Of a DNA stretch of 64,000 nt, positions 47,107-54,881 are shown piece by piece. Position 1 is the first letter of the stretch; every line of letters starts with the position of its first letter. The stretch comes from Marinospirillum alkaliphilum DSM 21637 (GTDB lineage Bacteria > Pseudomonadota > Gammaproteobacteria > Pseudomonadales > Halomonadaceae), in assembly GCF_900119735.1 (NCBI RefSeq), contig NZ_FPJW01000004.1, forward strand, positions 160,011 to 224,010, written 5' to 3'. Under the pieces are notes generated by a model. It was not told the DNA's origin. It saw nothing but the letters and a program-made list of their open reading frames with translations, and did no database searches. Both the position numbers and the translations under genes were made by a program.

Positions 47107-49029
47107 TCATTGGGACTTGCGAACACGCAGGTACCATTCGGACAGGAGTCGTACCTGTTTTTCGGTGTAACCCCGGTCGGTCATCCGGGCGACAAAATCC
47201 TCGTGTTTTTTCTGATCCGCAACCGAAGCCTTGGCGTTGAAGGAAATGACTGGCAGCAGCTCCTCGGTGTTGGCGAACATCTTGTGCTCAATCACGCTGC
47301 GTAGTTTTTCATAACTCTGCCAGCCGGGGTTGTTGCCGTTGTTCTGGGCGCGGGCACGCAGCACAAAGTTGACCACTTCATGCCGGAAGTCCTTGGGATT
47401 GGAAATGCCCGCCGGTTTCTCGATTTTTTCCAGCTCTTCGTTCAGTGCCTGGCGATCCAGCAGCTCACCGGTTTCCGGATCACGGTATTCCTGATCCTGA
47501 ATCCAGAAGTCAGCATAGGTGACATAACGGTCAAAGATGTTCTGGCCGTATTCACTGTAGGATTCCAGGTAAGCGGTCTGGATTTCCTTGCCGATGAACT
47601 CAACATAACGCGGTGCCAGCCATTCCTTGATGAAGCGCAGGTAGCGGTCGTGCACCTCATCCGCAAACTGCTGCTGCTCAATCTGCTGTTCCAGCACATA
47701 CATCAGGTGTACCGGGTTGGCAGCGGTTTCGGTGGAGTCGAAGTTGAACACCCGCGACAGGATCTTGAAGGCAAAGCGGGTGGACAGGCCATCCATGCCT
47801 TCGTTGACTCCGGCATCATCGCGGTATTCCTGAATCGACTTGGCCTTGGGGTCGGTATCCTTCAGGTTTTCACCGTCATACACTCGCATCTTCGAGAAAA
47901 CATTGGAGTTTTCCGGCTCTTTCAGGCGTGACAGCACTGAGAACTGTGCCAGCAGCTTGAGGGTGTCCGGTGCACAGGGCGCCTGCGCCAGCGAGGAGTT
48001 TTCCAGCAGCTTTTTGTAGATTTTGATTTCTTCGGAAACCCGCAGGCAATAGGGCACCTTAACGATGTAGATGCGGTCCAGGAACGCCTCATTGTTGCGG
48101 TTGTTGCGGAAGGTCTGCCATTCCGACTCATTGGAGTGAGCCAGCACGATGCCTTCAAAGGGAATCGCCCCCATGCCTTCGGTGGGGTTGTAGTTGCCTT
48201 CCTGGGTGGCGGTCAGCAGTGGATGCAGCACCTTGATGGGTGCCTTGAACATTTCCACAAATTCCAGCAGCCCCTGATTGGCATGGCACAGACCACCGGA
48301 AAAGCTGTAGGCATCCGGGTCGTCCTGGGCATAGTGCTCCAGTTTGCGGATGTCCACCTTGCCGACCAGGGAGGAGATGTCCTGGTTGTTTTCATCCCCC
48401 GGTTCGGTCTTGGCAATCGCCAGCTGATTCAAACGGGATGGATACAGGCGCACCACCTCAAATTTGCTGATGTCGCCACCAAACTCCTTCAGGCGCTTGG
48501 CAGCCCAGGGGGAAGGGATGGATTTCAGATAACGGCGGGGGATGCCGTATTCCTGTTCCAGCAGTTCGCCATCTTCTTCAGCATCAAACAGCCCCAGCGG
48601 GGACTCGTACACCGGTGAACCTTTGATGGCATAAAAAGGCTGATGCTCCATCAGGAGTTTCAGGCGCTCTGCCAGTGATGACTTCCCACCACCCACCGGG
48701 CCGAGCAGGTAGAGGATCTGTTTGCGCTCTTCCAGTCCCTGAGCTGCATGGCGGAAGTAGGACACGATCTGTTCAATCGCATCCTCCATGCCAAAAAATT
48801 CCGGAAAGGCAGGATAACGCCGGATCACCTTGTTCATAAAAATACGTGACAGGCGGGGGTCTTTAGCGGTGTCGATCACCTCCGGTTCACCAATCGCCAG
48901 CAGCATGCGTTCAGCCGCAGTGGCATAAGCACTGGCGTCCTTGCGGCAGAGTTGCAGGTAGTCCTGCAGGCTCATGCTTTCCTGCTGCACCCGCTCGTAG
49001 CGGCTCTGCACCCGGTCAAAAATGCTCAT
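47107..49029 (-). CDS. yeaG: PrkA family serine protein kinase / AAA+ protein (YeaG-like)
   Basis: A 640-residue PrkA-family protein (E. coli YeaG about 644). An AAA+-like N-terminal domain contains Walker A LGPVGGGKSSLAE near residues 108-120 and the conserved SPVYESPLGLF; the region IVLAHSNESEWQTFRNN follows near 296-312, and the PrkA C-terminal domain begins near residue 420. In E. coli it links to nitrogen starvation and stationary phase. AGGGGGTGA precedes the ATG. It is the first gene of the leftward prkA-yeaH-spoVR operon. Confidence 0.96.
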   Translation of the reverse strand: MSIFDRVQSRYERVQQESMSLQDYLQLCRKDASAYATAAERMLLAIGEPEVIDTAKDPRLSRIFMNKVIRRYPAFPEFFGMEDAIEQIVSYFRHAAQGLEERKQILYLLGPVGGGKSSLAERLKLLMEHQPFYAIKGSPVYESPLGLFDAEEDGELLEQEYGIPRRYLKSIPSPWAAKRLKEFGGDISKFEVVRLYPSRLNQLAIAKTEPGDENNQDISSLVGKVDIRKLEHYAQDDPDAYSFSGGLCHANQGLLEFVEMFKAPIKVLHPLLTATQEGNYNPTEGMGAIPFEGIVLAHSNESEWQTFRNNRNNEAFLDRIYIVKVPYCLRVSEEIKIYKKLLENSSLAQAPCAPDTLKLLAQFSVLSRLKEPENSNVFSKMRVYDGENLKDTDPKAKSIQEYRDDAGVNEGMDGLSTRFAFKILSRVFNFDSTETAANPVHLMYVLEQQIEQQQFADEVHDRYLRFIKEWLAPRYVEFIGKEIQTAYLESYSEYGQNIFDRYVTYADFWIQDQEYRDPETGELLDRQALNEELEKIEKPAGISNPKDFRHEVVNFVLRARAQNNGNNPGWQSYEKLRSVIEHKMFANTEELLPVISFNAKASVADQKKHEDFVARMTDRGYTEKQVRLLSEWYLRVRKSQ

Positions 49030-49074
49030 GGCTCACCCCCTGTCACAACTGTTTGTCTCGCATGGCTTTCTTTC

Positions 49075-49081
49075 AGCATAG
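49075..49081 (-). promoter_or_regulatory. Possible sigmaS-type -10 element for the prkA cluster
   Basis: Read leftward, CTATGCT (complement of 49075-49081) resembles the sigmaS-preferred extended -10 CTATACT. It lies between the terminator at 49096-49121 and the prkA start, which is the only promoter space available. No clear -35 is present, which is usual for this class. The evidence is weak. Confidence 0.35.
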
Positions 49082-49088
49082 ACAAGAC

Positions 49089-49121
49089 TTAAAAAAAAGA
49101 GTGCCTGAATGGGCACTCTTT
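49089..49121 (-). terminator. Rho-independent terminator of the OsmC gene
   Basis: AAAGAGTGCC (49096-49105) and GGCACTCTTT (49112-49121) form a ten-pair stem around TGAATG. On the minus strand it is followed by a run of eight U (complement of 49091-49098), so it ends the OsmC transcript 24 bases past its stop. Confidence 0.9.
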
Positions 49122-49144
49122 GCATGCAGGAGGAAGGTTTTGGT

Positions 49145-49582
49145 TTAACTTGATTGATGGGTTACAAGTGTTTCCAGGCTGATATTGTCGTGAATCGGGC
49201 AGCGGTGGCAGACTTCATCCAGGAAGGATTTTTTCTCTTCTTCACTCCAGTCGGCATCAATGGCTGCGCTGATACGGATCTGCTGGAAGCCAATGCGATC
49301 ATCGGTGGGCTTGCCCAGCAGGCCGGCTGGATTGTAATCGCCTTCCACCTGTACCTGCATGCCCCGGAGTTCCAGTTTACGCTGCATGGCGATGATGCGG
49401 CCGATGGTGCCGACACACCCGGCAATGGCAAATAAAAAAGTCTCCAGTGGGGTTGCTCCAAGGTTACTGCCTCTGGCCGCTTCGGGCTGATCAATGATCA
49501 GTGTATGACCGTTGATATTGCTGCGAATGGCAAAACCTTCCTGCATTTCAGCTTCAACTTTTACGGTTTTAATTGTGTCCAT
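49145..49582 (-). CDS. OsmC/Ohr family peroxiredoxin-like protein
   Basis: A 145-residue OsmC-family protein from ATG 49582; the in-frame TTG at 49594 sits at the GGAG ribosome-binding site and is rejected. Members reduce organic or lipid hydroperoxides with two cysteines. Here Cys56 is in FAIAGCVGTIGR and Cys125/Cys128 in DEVCHRCPIHDN. The pattern matches the YhfA/OsmC-like group more than Ohr. It is divergent from the NTF2-like gene and has its own terminator. Confidence 0.87.
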   Translation of the reverse strand: MDTIKTVKVEAEMQEGFAIRSNINGHTLIIDQPEAARGSNLGATPLETFLFAIAGCVGTIGRIIAMQRKLELRGMQVQVEGDYNPAGLLGKPTDDRIGFQQIRISAAIDADWSEEEKKSFLDEVCHRCPIHDNISLETLVTHQSS

Positions 49583-49741
49583 GAACAGCTCCAATGACTG
49601 ACCAAAAAAACATTATAACAGCTTTGTCTAATTGATCGGGTTTGGCTTTGGTGCCGTGTTCAACTAATCTTTTTCATCTTTTCCCTTAATCCCTGGCTGT
49701 GCATTTGCCAGATTTCCGAATCTTTCCCGCGAGGTGTGTTT

Positions 49742-50173
49742 ATGCTCTGTCCAACAAGAGTACAAGAATTCTTTGACTTTTATCAAAAGCTAGACAAGAA
49801 TTGTACGAAAGACCTGCATCAGTTTTATGCCAAGCAGATCACCTTCACCGATCCTTTTCATCAGGTGCAGGGACTGGATGCACTGGTGGCTTATTTTGAC
49901 AAGCTTTATGCACGAGTCACTGCAATCAGTTTTGAGTTTGATGAACCGCAACTGCTGGGTGAGCGTGTGTGGGCCAGTTGGGTGATGACTTACAGTCATC
50001 CACGGATTAATGGCGGCAAGCCGGTGCGGGTGGAGGGTGTCAGTCGGCTGGATTGGCAAGATAGCAAGGTGATGGCGCACCGGGACTTTTTTGATGCCGG
50101 ACAGATGTTGTACGAGCACCTGCCCTTGTTGGGCGGCGTGATTCGGTTGCTGCAGCGGCGCATGGCGGTTTGA
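49742..50173 (+). CDS. NTF2-like / SnoaL-like domain protein
   Basis: A 143-residue single-domain protein of the NTF2-like fold (COG4538-type). It shows VQEFFDFYQKLDKNCTKDLHQFY, then ITFTDPFHQVQG near residues 36-47 and the C-terminal WASWVMTYSH and HRDFFDAGQMLYEHLPLLGG. The start is taken at ATG 49742; GTG 49736 is a less likely choice given GCGAGGTG. It opens a rightward six-gene cluster whose other members modify membrane lipids. Its own ligand or activity is unknown. Confidence 0.78.
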   Translation: MLCPTRVQEFFDFYQKLDKNCTKDLHQFYAKQITFTDPFHQVQGLDALVAYFDKLYARVTAISFEFDEPQLLGERVWASWVMTYSHPRINGGKPVRVEGVSRLDWQDSKVMAHRDFFDAGQMLYEHLPLLGGVIRLLQRRMAV

Positions 50174-50197
50174 TGAACACCAACAGGAGTGACCTCT

Positions 50198-50977
50198 ATG
50201 AAAGGTTTGCAACCCTACAGCCGTATCTGGCTGACCGGTGCCGGCTCCGGAATCGGTGAAGCGCTGGCGTTGCAGCTGGCAAAAGCCGGTCACTCGGTGG
50301 TGATCACGGCTCGCTCCGAAGCATCCCTGCAGGCTTTGGCCAGACAATCTGAGCGTTTTATTGCTGCTGCAGCCGATGTTACTGATCCTCAGGCATTAAG
50401 TGAGGTGGCCACTTTGATTCAGGCGCGTCTGGGCGGTCTGGACTGCGTGATTCTGAATGCCGGTACCTGTGAATACCTGAATGACGGGCGTGTTGATTCA
50501 GCGCTGGTGCGGCGGGTGATGGAAACCAATTTCATGGGCCTGGTGCATTGTATCGATGTTGCACAACCCTTGCTGGCCAACAGCCATTCAGCAAGGCTGG
50601 TGGCCATTTCCAGCGCTGCTGCCTATGCACCTCTGCCCCGTGCGGAAGCCTATGGTGCATCCAAGGCAGCAGTGAGTTATTTCATGGAAACCTTGCGGCT
50701 GGATCTGGCTCAGCAGGGGGTCGCAGTCACGGTGGTTTACCCGGGTTTTGTCAAAACGCCGCTGACGGATCGTAATGATTTCCCTATGCCGATGCGGGTC
50801 ACTGCAGAGGCGATGGCGGCGGCGATTCATCAGGGGTTGGTGAAGGGCAAGCCGGAAATCCGTTATCCAAAACTGTTTGTCGGGTTGGTTCGCTGTCTGG
50901 GTCGCCTGCCTTTTTTCATCAGGACCCGTCTGGGTTTAAAAATGGTTCGTCAGAAGGATGGTGCATCTCATGGATAA
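50198..50977 (+). CDS. Short-chain dehydrogenase/reductase
   Basis: A 259-residue classical SDR. Cofactor motif TGAGSGIG is at residues 13-20, NAG at 87-89, catalytic Ser near 138, Tyr152 and Lys156 in AYGASKAAVS, and PGFVKTPL after it. The start is ATG 50198, with AGGAG at 50185-50189; the upstream GTG at 50189 is within this site. NADP rather than NAD may be preferred from the Arg after beta2 (TARSEAS). It belongs to the COG2907 lipid cluster and overlaps the next gene by eight bases. Confidence 0.88.
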   Translation: MKGLQPYSRIWLTGAGSGIGEALALQLAKAGHSVVITARSEASLQALARQSERFIAAAADVTDPQALSEVATLIQARLGGLDCVILNAGTCEYLNDGRVDSALVRRVMETNFMGLVHCIDVAQPLLANSHSARLVAISSAAAYAPLPRAEAYGASKAAVSYFMETLRLDLAQQGVAVTVVYPGFVKTPLTDRNDFPMPMRVTAEAMAAAIHQGLVKGKPEIRYPKLFVGLVRCLGRLPFFIRTRLGLKMVRQKDGASHG

Positions 50978-52274
50978 ACAAGGTCGCATTGCTGTCATCG
51001 GTTCGGGCATTGCCGGTATGACGGCAGCCCATCTGCTCAGCCGCAAGTATCAGGTCACTCTGTTCGAGGCCGAAAGCCGACTGGGTGGACACACAGCAAC
51101 CATGGATGTGCAGCTGAATGGTCGCAACTGGGCCATCGATACTGGTTTCATTGTATTTAACGACTGGACCTACCCCAATTTCATCAAGCTGCTCGATCAG
51201 TTGGGGGTGGCTTCCTTGCCAACCGAAATGAGTTTTTCGGTGAGCTGTGAAAAATCAGGACTGGAGTACAACGGCCATAACCTGAACACCTTGTTTGCCC
51301 AGCGGCGCAATCTGTTCAGTCCGCGCTTTATCGGCATGATCCGCGACATCCTGCGGTTCAACAAGGAAGCACCAGCTGAACTGGATGCGGGGCTGTTGAA
51401 GGATGGAGAAACCCTGGGGGCTTATCTGGATCGCAAGGGCTACAGCCAGGCCTTCATGATGGATTACCTGATTCCGATGGGGGCTGCCATCTGGTCATCC
51501 GGCCTGACAGCCATGCGTGACTTTCCGCTGGTGTTTTTTGTGCGCTTTTTCAAAAACCATGGGCTGGTCAGCATCAAAAATCGTCCGCAGTGGCGGGTGA
51601 TTCAGGGTGGTTCACGCCGTTATATTGAGCCTTTGTCCAAACCCTTTGCTGAAGGCATTCGCCTGAGCACACCCGTGCAGGGCATTTACCGGGAAGATGA
51701 CAAGGTCCGCGTGGTGTCCCATCAGGGCGAGGAAGTGTTTGATGAGGTGGTGCTGGCCTGCCACAGTGATCAGGCACTGGCGTTACTGAAAGATCCCAGT
51801 GATGAAGAAAAGAAGCTGCTGGGGCAGTTGCCCTACCAGATGAATGATGTGGTGCTGCACACCGACACCCGCCTGCTGCCGGACGAGCGTCGCGCCTGGG
51901 CCAGCTGGAACTATCGCCGTCGCGATCCGGCGCGCCTGCAGCCGGGTCAGGATGATCAGTCACTGGTGAGCCTGACCTATAACATGAATCGTCTGCAGCG
52001 CCTGGAAGATGATCCGCAGCTGCAAGCCAGCAACACCACCTTCTGTGTCACCCTGAATGACAGCCCGGCCATTGATCCGGATAAAGTCCTTGGGCGTTAT
52101 CAATATGCCCACCCGGTGTTCACGCTGGAGGGTATGGCGGCTCAGGCAGGCATTCAGAAGCTCAACGGCAGTCGTCATACCTGGTTCTGTGGTGCCTGGT
52201 GTCGCAATGGTTTTCATGAAGATGGCGTGGTCAGTGCGCTGGCAGTCACAGAAAAGCTTGGAGTGACCCTCTGA
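50970..52274 (+). CDS. FAD-dependent amine-oxidase-like flavoprotein (COG2907)
   Basis: A 434-residue flavoprotein with the FAD motif IAVIGSGIAGMTAAHLLS near residues 6-23, LFEAESRLGGHTATMD and FIVFNDWTYPNFIKLLDQLGV, which typify COG2907. It ends with the FAD-binding C-terminal segment WFCGAWCRNGFHEDGVVSALAV. I take ATG 50970, since the earlier ATG 50958 abuts AGAAGG. In Rhodobacter the corresponding gene is in a singlet-oxygen regulon linked to fatty-acid modification. It overlaps DUF1365 by one base. Confidence 0.9.
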   Translation: MDKQGRIAVIGSGIAGMTAAHLLSRKYQVTLFEAESRLGGHTATMDVQLNGRNWAIDTGFIVFNDWTYPNFIKLLDQLGVASLPTEMSFSVSCEKSGLEYNGHNLNTLFAQRRNLFSPRFIGMIRDILRFNKEAPAELDAGLLKDGETLGAYLDRKGYSQAFMMDYLIPMGAAIWSSGLTAMRDFPLVFFVRFFKNHGLVSIKNRPQWRVIQGGSRRYIEPLSKPFAEGIRLSTPVQGIYREDDKVRVVSHQGEEVFDEVVLACHSDQALALLKDPSDEEKKLLGQLPYQMNDVVLHTDTRLLPDERRAWASWNYRRRDPARLQPGQDDQSLVSLTYNMNRLQRLEDDPQLQASNTTFCVTLNDSPAIDPDKVLGRYQYAHPVFTLEGMAAQAGIQKLNGSRHTWFCGAWCRNGFHEDGVVSALAVTEKLGVTL

Positions 52275-53050
52275 TGAACCGCTCCGGCTTGTCCGCCACG
52301 CAGGCATTAACCAGTCGGTTTTACACTGGCACCCTGCGGCACCGTCGTTATTACCCGGTGCCTCATGCGTTCACCTACAAGGTGTTCATGAGCTGGCTGA
52401 ATCTGGACGAGCTGGAACTGCTGCCTTTTACCCGTGAAGGTTCACGCTGGCGCTGGGCGCAGTTTCGCCGCAGTGATTATCTGGCTCCTGCTTCGCTGCC
52501 ATTAAAACAAGCGGTACTCAATGAGGTGGAACGTCAGACGGGGACTCGCCCACAAGGTGAAATCTTTTTGCTGACCAACCTGCGTTATGGCGGGATCTGT
52601 TTTAACCCGATCAGCCTTTATTACTGCTTTGATCCCAAGGGTCAGCTGCAGGCAGTGCTGGGTGATGTGTCCAACATGCCCTGGCTGGAACGTACCCCCT
52701 ATGTGGCACTTTGTGAAACCGATCAAAGCCGGCATCAGGCCAGTTTTGACAAACGCATGCACGTTTCCCCGTTTAACCCGATGCAGCAGCAGTATCTCTG
52801 GAAGTTCACCACACCTGGTGAGCAACTGGTGATGCACATGGACAACATCGACCCGGATGGACGAGTGCCTTTTGACTCAACACTGGTGTTGCAGCGCCGT
52901 GATGATCTGGGGTTGTCGATGTTGCGCATGTTGTTGCGCCACCCCTGGATGACTTTAAAAGCAGTGGCCGGGATTCATTTTGAAGCCTTGCGCCTGTGGT
53001 TGAAGAAAAACCCTGTGTATGCCCACCCGGCCAAAATGGCCAAGCGGTGA
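52274..53050 (+). CDS. DUF1365 family protein
   Basis: A 258-residue DUF1365 (COG3496) protein. Features are FYTGTLRHRRYYPVPHAFTYKVF near the start, LTNLRYGGICFNPISLYYCF near 95-114, and HVSPFNPMQQQYLWKF. These are the family blocks; its biochemical activity is unknown. It is always found beside COG2907 and a cyclopropane-synthase-like methyltransferase. Start ATG 52274 overlaps the preceding stop (TGATG). Confidence 0.92.
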   Translation: MNRSGLSATQALTSRFYTGTLRHRRYYPVPHAFTYKVFMSWLNLDELELLPFTREGSRWRWAQFRRSDYLAPASLPLKQAVLNEVERQTGTRPQGEIFLLTNLRYGGICFNPISLYYCFDPKGQLQAVLGDVSNMPWLERTPYVALCETDQSRHQASFDKRMHVSPFNPMQQQYLWKFTTPGEQLVMHMDNIDPDGRVPFDSTLVLQRRDDLGLSMLRMLLRHPWMTLKAVAGIHFEALRLWLKKNPVYAHPAKMAKR

Positions 53051-53065
53051 GCAAGGAGTTGACCC

Positions 53066-54331
53066 ATGAAAGCTGAACACCTGTCACCCATAAAAGATCA
53101 GTCCAACTGGAGTACCCGGCTGTTTCGCAAGCTGGCCATAAGCTGGTTATCACGCATTGATGATGCCTTTCTGGAGATTCAGGACCCGGATGGTAGCTGG
53201 ATGATTGGAACACCTGGCGCTGAGTTGTCGGTCAAGGTGCGTTTTCTGGATCGTGGCATGTGGCAGGAACTGGCGTTGGGCGGCACTCTGGCTGGAGCAG
53301 AAGCTTACATGGCAGGGCGCTGGAACTGCAGTGACCTGACCGCTTTGACCCGCATCATGGGGCGCAACCTGGAAGTGCTGCGTCAGGGTGTGGATAATCC
53401 GCTCAAGCGCCTTGGTGCACCGGTCAATCGGCTGCTGCACTTTTTTAATCGCAATACCCGTGAAGGTTCACGGCGCAACATCAGTGCCCACTATGATCTG
53501 GGTAATGATTTCTTCCGGCTGTTTCTGGATACCGAGCACAAGATGTACTCCAGTGCGATTTATCCCTTTCCAGAAGCGAGTCTGGAAGAAGCATCCACCT
53601 ACAAGTTAAAAACCATCTGTGACAAGCTGGATCTTAAACCCACCGATCATCTGCTGGAAATTGGTACCGGCTGGGGCGGCATGGCGATTTATGCCGCAAA
53701 ACACTATGGCTGCCGGGTGACCACCACTACCATCTCACGTGAACAGCATGATCATGCCCGTCGCCGGATTGCTGAAGAGGGGCTTGAGGGTCGCATCACG
53801 CTGTTGTTTGAAGACTACCGGGATCTGCAGGGTGAATATGACAAGCTGGTGTCGATTGAAATGATTGAGGCGGTTGGCCACGATTTTCTGCCGACCTATC
53901 TGCAGACCTTGCAAAAGCATTTAAAGCCGGATGGATTGGCACTGATTCAGGCCATTACCGTGCGTGATCAGCGTTATCAGGAGTCGGTTAAAAAAGTGGA
54001 CTTCATCAAGAAGTACATTTTTCCCGGTGGTTTTTTGCCCAGCAACACCAAGCTGCTGGAAAAGCTGACTCGTCACACGGATCTGAATCTGCTGCATCTG
54101 GATGAAATCGGCTTTCATTATGCCCGTACCCTGAATGACTGGCGGCTGCGGTTTTTAACCCGCCTGGATGAGGTGCGGCAACAGGGTTACGATGAGCGCT
54201 TCATTCGCATGTGGGAGTATTATCTGTGCTATTGCGAGGGTGGTTTTGCCGAGCGTGCCATAGGCACCAGTCAGCTGTTGCTGGCACGTCCGGCCAATCG
54301 CCGCGCCAATCTGGCTGGTCGACTGGAGTGA
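53066..54331 (+). CDS. Cyclopropane-fatty-acyl-phospholipid synthase-like methyltransferase
   Basis: A 421-residue SAM-dependent methyltransferase of the CFA family, which methylates double bonds of membrane phospholipid acyl chains. The SAM motif LLEIGTGWGGMAIYAA is near residues 197-212, and AHYDLGNDFFRLFLD, TTTTISREQHDHAR, YDKLVSIEMIEAVGHDFL, and YIFPGGFLPS are all canonical. An N-terminal domain with LALGGTLAGAEAYMAGRW precedes. Given the cluster, it may make a furan or cyclopropane lipid. It begins 15 bases after DUF1365. Confidence 0.93.
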   Translation: MKAEHLSPIKDQSNWSTRLFRKLAISWLSRIDDAFLEIQDPDGSWMIGTPGAELSVKVRFLDRGMWQELALGGTLAGAEAYMAGRWNCSDLTALTRIMGRNLEVLRQGVDNPLKRLGAPVNRLLHFFNRNTREGSRRNISAHYDLGNDFFRLFLDTEHKMYSSAIYPFPEASLEEASTYKLKTICDKLDLKPTDHLLEIGTGWGGMAIYAAKHYGCRVTTTTISREQHDHARRRIAEEGLEGRITLLFEDYRDLQGEYDKLVSIEMIEAVGHDFLPTYLQTLQKHLKPDGLALIQAITVRDQRYQESVKKVDFIKKYIFPGGFLPSNTKLLEKLTRHTDLNLLHLDEIGFHYARTLNDWRLRFLTRLDEVRQQGYDERFIRMWEYYLCYCEGGFAERAIGTSQLLLARPANRRANLAGRLE

Positions 54332-54338
54332 AACAAGC

Positions 54339-54881
54339 ATGAATGAGGTAGCCAAAGCGTCTGCCGGATCTTTTCGCAGGCTGGTATTCAATGCAGTGGT
54401 ATTTCAGGTGGGCTGGTTTGCCTGTGTACTGGGTGGTACCACGCCTTGGCTGGTATTTGTGATGGGCCTGATTGCTGTGCATCTGCTGTTTGTGGCTGAG
54501 CAGGGGGAAGCACGCTTTTTACTGGCCGTTGCTGCACTGGGTAGTTTGATGGACAGTCTGTGGATGCAAGCTGGCTGGATGACCTTTCCTGGCTGGTCGG
54601 CCCAATGGATTCCACCCTGGTTGATGTTGTTGTGGCTGTTGTTTGCCACTACCCTGCGCCATGCTTTGGGTTGGCTGTATGGTCGATGGGGCTGGGCGGT
54701 TTTGCTGGGGGGCCTGGGCGGCAGTTTCAGTTATCTGGCGGGTGCAGAGCTGGGCGCTGCTGTGTTACCCCACGGGCGCTTGCTGACTTTTGTGGTGTTT
54801 GCCCTGGCCTGGGCTGTCATCTTTCCCTTGTTGTTATGGCTGGGTCGCCATCCCCGTCTCAGGATGCCCGTGCAGCCCTGA
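54339..54881 (+). CDS. DUF2878 family membrane protein
   Basis: A 180-residue membrane protein with about five or six helices and Trp-rich loops, of the DUF2878 family. It starts FRRLVFNAVVFQVGWFACVLG and includes LMDSLWMQAGWMTF and GWLYGRWGWAVLLGGLGG. Its role is unknown; it repeatedly occurs with the DUF1365/CFA cluster. Its 3' end overlaps the convergent EAL gene by 23 bases. Confidence 0.85.
   Translation: MNEVAKASAGSFRRLVFNAVVFQVGWFACVLGGTTPWLVFVMGLIAVHLLFVAEQGEARFLLAVAALGSLMDSLWMQAGWMTFPGWSAQWIPPWLMLLWLLFATTLRHALGWLYGRWGWAVLLGGLGGSFSYLAGAELGAAVLPHGRLLTFVVFALAWAVIFPLLLWLGRHPRLRMPVQP

Noticed and set aside
49595..49741. ECF/ChrR-type promoter (TGATCC-N18-TAAGA) before the lipid cluster
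   Set aside because: TGATCG is present at 49633-49638 but no TAAGA-like element lies at the required spacing.
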